The notes below the pieces were generated by a model. It worked only from the letters and a program-made list of their open reading frames with translations, did not search any database and was not told where the DNA came from. From Xenopus tropicalis (Eukaryota > Chordata > Amphibia > Anura > Pipidae): a stretch of 64,000 nt of DNA. Location: positions 35,631,701 through 35,695,700 of the forward strand of contig NC_030678.2 of assembly GCF_000004195.4 (NCBI RefSeq), in the 5' to 3' direction. Positions 57,061 to 64,000 of this stretch are shown one piece after another. Each line of letters opens with the position of its first letter. Position 1 is the first letter of the stretch. Position numbers and translations under genes: made by a program.

Positions 57061-58517
57061 AAGGAGCTATAATTTGAGCAATTTGAGAAGCACAAGCACT
57101 ATCTCCCAGCTTGGGCTTTAACACCTCAATAACATGGTGTCACATAAGAGACTGGGATCTAGTCTCCTAATTTGGATCTCCTCTTAAGCTGCCCATTGAT
57201 TTCTGGGTTACTTCACTCTGTAAATAGTAAGATATGATCAACATGTTCATGTGGGTGGAGAAAAAGTGTCCATAAGGGCATTAGATCCCTCAAGGCCATC
57301 AGTCTGTAGTATATACTGTATATATAGCAGTATAAACCATAGTGTTAGGTGAGTTCTACCACCAATTATACATAAAGGCACCAGTTAACACAGAGATACA
57401 CATATGATATGTGGGCTGGGGTGGGTGATGCAGGGATTGGTACAGCTGCTCAGTTCTGAGTTCATTAATATGTGGAAGTAAGATCTGCAGTCATCACAGG
57501 CAAAAGACACATCAAAGTAATACTTCCATTTCCAATGCAGCGAGTTACTATAAATGATAGATAGGTGGTGACATCTTGTACATTCTGACTTGGTAAGGGC
57601 AGTCACAAAGTCAGACTACTGTACGTACATTATTTTACACTGCTGAAACTACAATGTGCTCCAGTGTCTGAATCCTTGAGGAATGATTAGGCACAGACAG
57701 GTAAATATGGCAGTTCCTGCTCAAATACAGATTAATGCAAATACACAGGGAAACATGCACAATATTCTTCTGTTCATTCAGTTCTGTTAAGGCCTCTCCA
57801 TGTTACAGCACTGTAAATAATAAAATTGCTTTCAGGTGGAGAATCATTGATCCTGCCAGAGTATTGTTTATCAGTGTACTCTGTTTTAATACCTTCCTGG
57901 AAGCTCTGCTGTAAATAAGGTTACCAGACCTCCCCCTTAATATTGCTCTTCACACACTGTAGTGCTGTATAATTACTTTTTTTTTTAAATAGATGTCTCA
58001 CATTAAAGGGAAATGTGGTCCCATTAGTTAGAATTATGGTTGCTAAACCCTTTATTGCCAGACACCTACAACATCATACATAGATATATATGGGATAGTC
58101 TAGTACAACATTCTGGGTTTAACCTGTTAATGGACTAAACATACCCTTCTGGGTATATTGGCACAATGGGGGAAATTTATTGAGCATGGCAATATAGTTT
58201 TGGCACATATGTACATAATTATAATATATGTATAACATATGCAAGCACCATAATGCATACAATTTCCCATGGGTTATTTCCCTACTGAAGGCTGATAAAA
58301 GCTAAACGAGCATTGTTAATGCATTGTTGAATTTATGATAAAATGCACGGCTATTCTGAAATTGGTGTACCACATGCCAGGAAATAGGCAGTATTTGTAA
58401 AGGACATAGTTGTGCACTTTCACATCCTTCACTGTGTGAGGTCATTTGGAATGCTATCAAGCGCCCATAGGCACAACACCCAGAGTGATTTCCATGTTTT
58501 ATGTTTGGTTTAGACGG
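57061..58517. other. non-coding, nothing recognised
   Basis: AT-rich unique DNA with a T run near 57979. No supported exon or repeat. Confidence 0.4.
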
Positions 58518-59090
58518 GTATTCAGTAGATATAGGTTGGCTAGCTGAGGATGCTGGTAGATATAGGTTGGCTGGCTGAGCAAGCTGGTAGATGTAGGTTG
58601 GTTGGCTGAGGATGCTGGTAGATGTAGGTTGGCTGGCTGAGGATGCTGGTAGATGTAGGTTGGCTGGCTGAGGATGCTGATAGCTGTAGGTTGGCTGGCT
58701 GAGGATGTTGGTAGATGTAGGTTGGCTGGCTGAGGATGCTGGTAGCTGTAGGTTGACTGGCTGCTGATGCTGGTAGCTGAATGTTGGCTGGCTGAGGATG
58801 CTGGTAGATATAGGTTGGCTGGCTGAGCATGCTGGTAGATGTAGGTTGGCTGGCTGAGGATGCTGGTAGCTGTAGGTTGGCTGGCTGAGGATGCTGGTAG
58901 ATGTAGGTTGGCTGGCTGAGGATGCTGGTAGATGTAGGTTGGCTGGCTGAGGATGCTGGTAGATGTAGGTTGGCTGGCTGAGGATGCTGGTAGATGTAGG
59001 TTGGCTGGCTGAGGATGCTGGTAGATGTAGGTTGGCTGGCTGAGGATGCTGGTAGATGTAGGTTGGCTGGCTGAGGATGTTGGTAGATTA
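58518..59090 (-). repeat. 31-bp minisatellite, about 18 copies, open in three frames
   Basis: Each unit carries tgctggtagatgtaggttgg followed by ctggctgagga. Since 31 is not a multiple of 3 and the minus-strand unit has no stop in any phase, all three minus-strand frames stay open across the array. Two with start codons (59182-58499 and 59145-58540; 227 and 201 codons) encode the same 31-residue Gln/Pro/Ser/Thr-rich repeat out of register. There is no signal peptide, known domain or promoter evidence, so coding is unlikely. Confidence 0.95.
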
Positions 59091-59579
59091 GACACTTGTG
59101 CCCTGCAGCATAAACTCTCCTTATACTGTACACAGTGCTCTTCATAAAACTGGGGGAAGAAGTGAAACTCTGCAGTTATCATGTTCTTATTAGAAGGTTT
59201 ATCTTGATATGAAATTCCAAGTTAAAACAGCTCCCTGCATAAGCCATGTTACATCTGTATGTGTGAGCATTCTGACGTTAGAATAAAAGAGGCGACTGTA
59301 TTAAGGTTTTGGTAACATTGTTCTGGCTTCCTCTAGAAGTTGTCCTTTCCTATAGATAAGCTGTGGTTAATGTAGAAAGGCACGACTGCCTCTACAAGTA
59401 ACATATTAATCATACTCCTCTTAGCATCAACGTATCCAGGTATTTCTTCTATGATAAATAGCAGCTCCGCCATGCAGGCGTCTCCAGCTCTGGGCAAGAG
59501 TAGTTGGCACTGTCCTGCCTGGTTCAGCACTTGCAGCACAGGAGGTTGTACAAGAAAATCATCATGAAGGTTATGAACC
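59091..59579. other. non-coding, nothing recognised
   Basis: Unique sequence between the minisatellite and the next candidate regulatory stretch. Confidence 0.4.
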
Positions 59580-59880
59580 TTTTTATCTATTATTTATTTA
59601 TTTTTTGTTTGTAAGTTCATTTTAGTGCAGTTTCCTTTTTTTTTATTTGTTTTTATCGTTAAAAAGCACTTTGCTGTGCCAGGCAGATTATACTTTGCAG
59701 ACTACTGGGCACTCGTTAAATTGTGGTTCACAAGTTTTTATTAATTGCCTGGGAGTCATTAAGGTAGCGGGGAGTGCGCCAGCGTCTCTCTAAGTGTATG
59801 ATGTAATATCCAGTGGCATCAACATTACACTACAGAGAGCCATGCAAATAATAATATAAAAGGGACACTGGCGTCAAACA
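59580..59880. promoter_or_regulatory. candidate conserved regulatory element 9
   Basis: Repeat-free, with an octamer ATGCAAAT (59842-59849), gtttttattaattgcctgg and ttttatcgttaaaaagcac. The texture is like the other candidate elements. Function is inferred. Confidence 0.4.
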
Positions 59881-60895
59881 ATATCATTTGTGCTGGGAAG
59901 TAAGTAGTGTATAATGCAGTAAAAAAAAACCCCTCAAATTTAGCTTCAATAGGTAACTGTATTCATATGGTTAAAGAGTAAGTTCACCTTCACTACAAAA
60001 ACACTTTTTCATGGCAGTTTGGAAAGTAAGTTGTGAAGAAGAAAAGTAGTTTATAAATGCTGGGCCGGTGCTTCTTTTTGCTAAAAACTGCCTGGGGTAT
60101 TTCCCCCATCCCTCATCTTCTTTGGACTCTTCTGTCTTCTTTGGACTCTTCTGGCAGGCACATATGCAGTAAAGTGAAAGCCACGGGGGGGGGGGGGGGC
60201 CCTGTGTGGAGTTGCAGGAATTTAGTGCCAGGGAGCGGCTCCATAGTGGAAAGGCAATAAATCAGAGATGCAGGGTCCATGCTCTGATGCCCCACTCATG
60301 TCCCCTTCTTCCATTCACTACTTTTTAGAAGATGACTTATCATAGTGTTTGCAGAAGCCAAGGAATGGCTGAGAAAAGCGTCATCTTTCTGTGGGAGGTA
60401 ATTGCTCACAAATTGTAACTGGCTGTATCCTGAGATGTGTCTTGGTCAGCAAATTGCAGCTCAAATGACGCTCTCCTAATGATATTGGCATTTTAAGTTG
60501 TTACAAATGGGCAGAGTGTGAGGAAATGAACTGAACAAGGCAATAGGTGGAAGCTGAGTTGTACATAAGGCAGCTGGCAGAATAGCTGCACTGATCACAC
60601 AATAAGGAGCGGGATAGGAGATATAGACTGGTCGGGCGAGTAGCATGGTGTATTTAATGTGGAGTGGGACAGAGGATAAATAGAAGTGAGGCCCCAAAAT
60701 TAACATACTGTATTTGAAAAAAAATGTATATCAGGATATCCCACCTGAAGAAGCAGCTTCAGTCCTTATTAGCATTCTCCGTCATAGTAATGAGAGGGTT
60801 CACCTGAAAACTGCAGAACCTGTGGGTTTACTCATAGGTTGGACAGGTTGAGGCTAAGAAGGCAAGCCCTGGGTGCAGGTTCACTAAAGTGTAGC
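59881..60895. other. non-coding; poly-G run
   Basis: A T2-like end fragment (ggttaaagagtaagttcacc) lies near 59970. Fifteen consecutive G lie at 60185-60199. The rest is unique. Confidence 0.5.
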
Positions 60896-61172
60896 GTTGC
60901 CACCCGGCTGGTATTTGGCTGGTCCAGCTGATAAATCACCAACTAGGGCTGGGGCCGGAATCATAAATTTACCGGCAATGTAACTGCTGGTAAATTTGTA
61001 ATACCCTATAAATCCCTCCCTTCCCTGACCCTCTCTACTGCCAGATTCCCTCTTATAAGGATAGTTTCACCTAGGCCCACCTATTCCCTGACCAGTCTAC
61101 CCAATTCCCCACCCATCACCTCCTACTCCCCCATACAGAGGCCAGTATTACATTACACAAAAGTGGCAATCC
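60896..61172. mobile_element. MITE related to 41936-42280, copy 2
   Basis: It begins gttgccacccggctggtatt and ends aaaagtggcaatcc. It shares ggtaaatttgtaataccc, tataaatccctcc and the order of C-rich blocks with the other copy. No clear target duplication is seen, so it is older. Confidence 0.8.
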
Positions 61173-61224
61173 TAGTTTAAATAGGGCCTTTGGTGCTGTA
61201 GTTCTGACCCTACCCCTATGGTCG

Positions 61225-61695
61225 AGTTTACATTAAAAAACATCTGACCTGCTCATGACAGGCGCATCGTTGGGACTTGCCCCACCTCTTAACAACTTAC
61301 CACAAAACAACCGCAACAATCCAATAACTGGCCCAACGCCATTAGCGCTGCCAGCTGCCATCCTAGCCCAAAACAACCTACTCCTCAACAAATTCACTTC
61401 CTGATACACCTCCTTACCCCTGAGGTGCCAGGCATGCCAACCACCAATAACCGTGTAACCATTGGTTCCCGGACTCAACCATCCCACCATCAAAACTGCA
61501 ATACCAACTCACCTGTATAGGGAGGGAGGGTGGGCGTTTTTCTGTATTGCCTAAAATGGAACAGGACGCGGGAAACTCCAATCCACCTATTTATACCCTT
61601 TTGCCTGCCACATTCAAAACAGCCAATCCCTTGCTACCTGGGAGTGGCTTAAGCTCTGTCATGCCCCTTGGTTCCCTACACTTCAATAGGGTCAC
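61225..61695. repeat. C-rich unclassified repeat with TATA-like box, copy 2
   Basis: It has the same order of motifs as 56193-57060: gggagggagggtgggcg, cctatttatacccttttgcc, ccaatcccttgctacc and ctgtcatgcccctt. The left half is C-rich and hard to align by eye. Minus-strand frame 61233-61493 has no known domain. Confidence 0.4.
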
Positions 61696-61746
61696 TGGTC
61701 ACTTGACTACACTGAGCATATTTTGATTAGAAAATGCATGTTTAGA

Positions 61747-61890
61747 GGGGCAGATTTATCAAAGTGTGAATTAAGAGCTCACCTCAGTAAAATGTCGCCA
61801 CTCACTATAAAAATCCCATATGAATTAACAGAAAGTGGGTGAATTTTTCAGTGGGTAACGCTAATCTCACACTTTAATAAATCTATTCCC
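61747..61890. mobile_element. MITE, agatttatcaaagtgtga ends
   Basis: The left end ggcagatttatcaaagtgtg is inverse to the right end ctcacactttaataaatct. It is about 140 bp and AT-rich, and resembles a common Xenopus family. Confidence 0.8.
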
Positions 61891-61908
61891 AAGTGTGTAA
61901 GGCTCATT

Positions 61909-62070
61909 TATCAACATTGTGCAAATTTGCTCTTGGGCAGTAACCCTTAGCAACCAATCAGTGCCTTTTTTCAGCCAGTTGCAGCTACGACAATGAATGC
62001 AACGGGTTACTTGGTTGCCATGGGTTACTGCCCACAGGCAAATTTGCCCAGTGTTGACAAATGACCCCAA
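61909..62070. mobile_element. palindromic MITE related to the 54557 family
   Basis: The pair tcaacattgtgcaaatttgc / gcaaatttgcccagtgttga is inverse, and gggcagtaacccttagcaac faces gttgccatgggttactgccc. The whole folds as one hairpin. Confidence 0.85.
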
Positions 62071-63213
62071 GTTTCTAGGCAATGTTTATATGAGGAACAA
62101 GTATCATGAAACATATGTTTTTGAAAAAAAAACTTTAAATCATTGTTGCTTAAATCCTGCAACTGGAGTGTTGGAAATTAGAGTTCTTTTTACGTTGAAC
62201 TGCCGCTTTAAGAGCTATACTGTATGTGTTACATGCCAGTATCAGTTCATATCCCACAAGCAGTGGCCGGGCTACGACTGGGAAGCAGCAATCTAGCAAT
62301 GTTTGTGTCTCTGGGGCCCTTCTGCGTCTCTTCCTTCCCAGTCCTGCAGACGCTGCTCATCTCCTGGGCTCACAGGGGGGCACAGGGAAGCTCTGGGATC
62401 TTCTGAAATGAAAGATAAAGCTATCAGCTCCTGCAGGGATATTGATTTTTATATTTTTTACATTATCACACAAAGAAATTTATGGCAGACTTTAAATTGT
62501 AGCTTTTGACAAAGACATTTCACAGAGTCTGGAAGGATGCTGACATTCCTACAGGCAGCTGCTCGCTGACTGCTGATTGGGTGGGCGCAGCAAATAATTG
62601 AGCACAATGATACCTTTGTTGGTCAACTATTGTATCAAAATGGTGGCTTTCAGGGTTTCGTCAGACCCTTTTTCTATTCATGCCCAAAGGTGGAATATTG
62701 ACAAAAATACCATTTTCTACCCTGTAATTTACCCTTTTCTAACCTGCACAAGTTACAGAGGAGCAAGAAAGAACAATAGAATATCTGTCACAATTGATAT
62801 ATTTATGGTGAGCCAAGTGACAACCATCAAAAACAAACATGATCAGTCAGCTCTGCCCTATACTTCAAGACCACTGTGAAAGGGGGAGGTAAGGGCACTA
62901 AGCCAATACCCCTTGCTCTTATAACACAATATACAAATACAGCAATCTGTTGCTTATAATGCCTTGGTGTACCCCATGTCTATCTTGATGGGACTGTTAT
63001 CCACTGGCCCCACTAGGAGCACATTAGTGTCTGACCTTCGGTGGAATTGACATTGCTGGACCAGTAGGACCAGTGAGTTATTGGGGTTAATCATTTCTGT
63101 TTTCTCATGAATGATCATTCCTTGACTAATTCCAGTAGAATAAATGAACAATCTTGGTAATGTCCCATCTGTCATGGCCAGGCCCAGGCTGTTCACCTCT
63201 CAAACTACTCCAG
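62071..63213. other. non-coding; possible repeat fragment
   Basis: Bases 62600-62680 (cctttgttggtcaactattg, then tggctttcagggtttcgtc) resemble a frog repeat but no element limits are visible. Several short frames at 62224-62509 have no known domain. Confidence 0.4.
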
Positions 63214-63221
63214 AGCCAGAC

Positions 63222-63360
63222 CAGGCCCGGACTGGTAATCTGTGAATTCTGGATGCTGTAAGATGCCATAGAAGTCACTATTTATTGGGCCTGTGGGGGC
63301 TGTTTGGGTCTCTGTGTACTGGAAATGCCAGGGCCTACTTTAATTCCAAGTCCAGGCCTG
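63222..63360. mobile_element. small hAT-like MITE, copy 3 of 3, with 8-bp target duplication
   Basis: The ends caggcccggactgg and agtccaggcctg are inverse. The flanks agccagac (63214-63221) and agacagac (63361-63368) agree at 7 of 8 positions. This copy defines the family also seen at 12653 and 35987. Confidence 0.9.
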
Positions 63361-63368
63361 AGACAGAC

Positions 63369-64000
63369 ATCTGGGACATATTACATCAAGGACCTGTGGA
63401 TCTATGGGACTGAGTTCAACAACAGCTGGGTGTCCTTAGCCCCAGGTTCTGAATCTACCATGCTCTCTGGCTATCTCCTGGCTGGAGAGGTTTGTATTTT
63501 CTGGGGAAGGAATCCAGTGACATTTCATTTGCAACAATTCTCTGTTGATTACTACAAAATGCGAGTGGCTTATAATGTGGCCGTGCAAGTTGAGAGATGT
63601 AATTAAGATACACAGTAAAGGAGACATAAGAAAATGAAAGGGCAGGGGAGGAACTTAGAGTTAACCTGTTCTTGCTATCTGGAGATAGATGTATAGGCAT
63701 CATGCTTCCCGGTGCATATTAACCAACGCCTTGATGAAAGTTTCAGTGAATGCACGGTGTGTGATCATTACCTATAGGCACGTAGACTAAGTGTAGTTTT
63801 AATGCCATATGATGCTTGACTAGATTATTGCTCCGCGTCGTTCTCTGTGTGATTCTTGTTTAATGCACCAGTTGAGGAGCAGGTATTTGCATACCAATTT
63901 GAGCTTGCTAAATAGAGCATGCAGTGTGTTTAAATGTATGCACATGTTCCTGTTTATGATGCTTTGTCTATAAATAGCAATATTTCTCTATACTATTCCC
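63369..64000. other. non-coding to the window end
   Basis: No exon or repeat is recognised. The frame 63304-63606 starts in the MITE and has no known domain. Confidence 0.4.

Noticed and set aside
58499..59182. 227- and 201-codon frames as a secreted or mucin-like gene
   Set aside because: Both are the same 31-bp tandem repeat read out of register, with no signal peptide, no flanking exon and no promoter evidence.
1..64000. tRNA, rRNA, CRISPR or bacterial-type operons
   Set aside because: No cloverleaf with A and B boxes, no rRNA sequence, no spaced identical repeats with unique spacers; gene density and repeats are those of a vertebrate intron or desert.

Overview
This window looks like vertebrate nuclear DNA, almost certainly from a clawed frog (Xenopus; X. 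tropicalis seems likelier than X. laevis, but I cannot separate them by eye). The base composition is AT-rich and there are no long open frames. Short non-autonomous DNA transposons are dense and resemble families I know from Xenopus: T2/Kolobok-like elements with TTAAAGG ends, PIF/Harbinger-like elements flanked by TTA or TAA, several hAT-like elements with 8-bp target duplications, and a very common palindromic element ending CAGGTATGGGA/TCCCATACCTG.

The only good gene signal is at the left end. A polypurine stretch (about 1244-1650) leads into a CpG-rich block (about 1900-2430). That block holds a possible first coding exon on the + strand: an ATG in good Kozak context at 2215 and a strong splice donor after 2227. 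A ZNF143/THAP11-like promoter site lies at 2366-2384. The rest of the window reads as the first intron of that gene, or as the intergenic desert beside it. I cannot identify the gene from four codons, and I see no second exon I trust.

Region by region: 2.4-6.7 kb is mostly unique. Two arrays of the same 79-bp minisatellite lie at 6.7-7.9 and 9.56-10.15 kb. From 11 to 16 kb there are several MITEs and one large hairpin element. The 17.7-19.6 kb stretch is low in repeats and looks like conserved regulatory DNA; similar stretches lie at about 22.0-22.3, 23.4-24.1, 47.6-48.3, 51.5-52.1, 53.0-53.7, 55.1-55.6 and 59.6-59.9 kb. The 26-36 kb stretch is transposon-rich and includes a T2 element nested inside an older MITE and a decayed Ty3/gypsy pol fragment (about 35.03-35.70 kb, minus strand). 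A palindromic MITE has piled up head to tail at 45.15-46.45 kb. At 49.2-51.1 kb, an 897-bp hAT element with its own promoter-like module and internal minisatellite has landed in a 52-bp minisatellite. The 53.9-63.4 kb stretch holds more MITEs, a 31-bp minisatellite open in all three minus-strand frames (58.5-59.1 kb), and two copies of an unclassified C-rich, TATA-containing repeat (56.2-57.1 and 61.2-61.7 kb).

The short open frames in the window are mostly repeat sequence or chance. I found no rRNA, tRNA or CRISPR. Family names are recognised from sequence features and memory, not from a database search. Conservation claims are inferences from sequence texture and need alignment.
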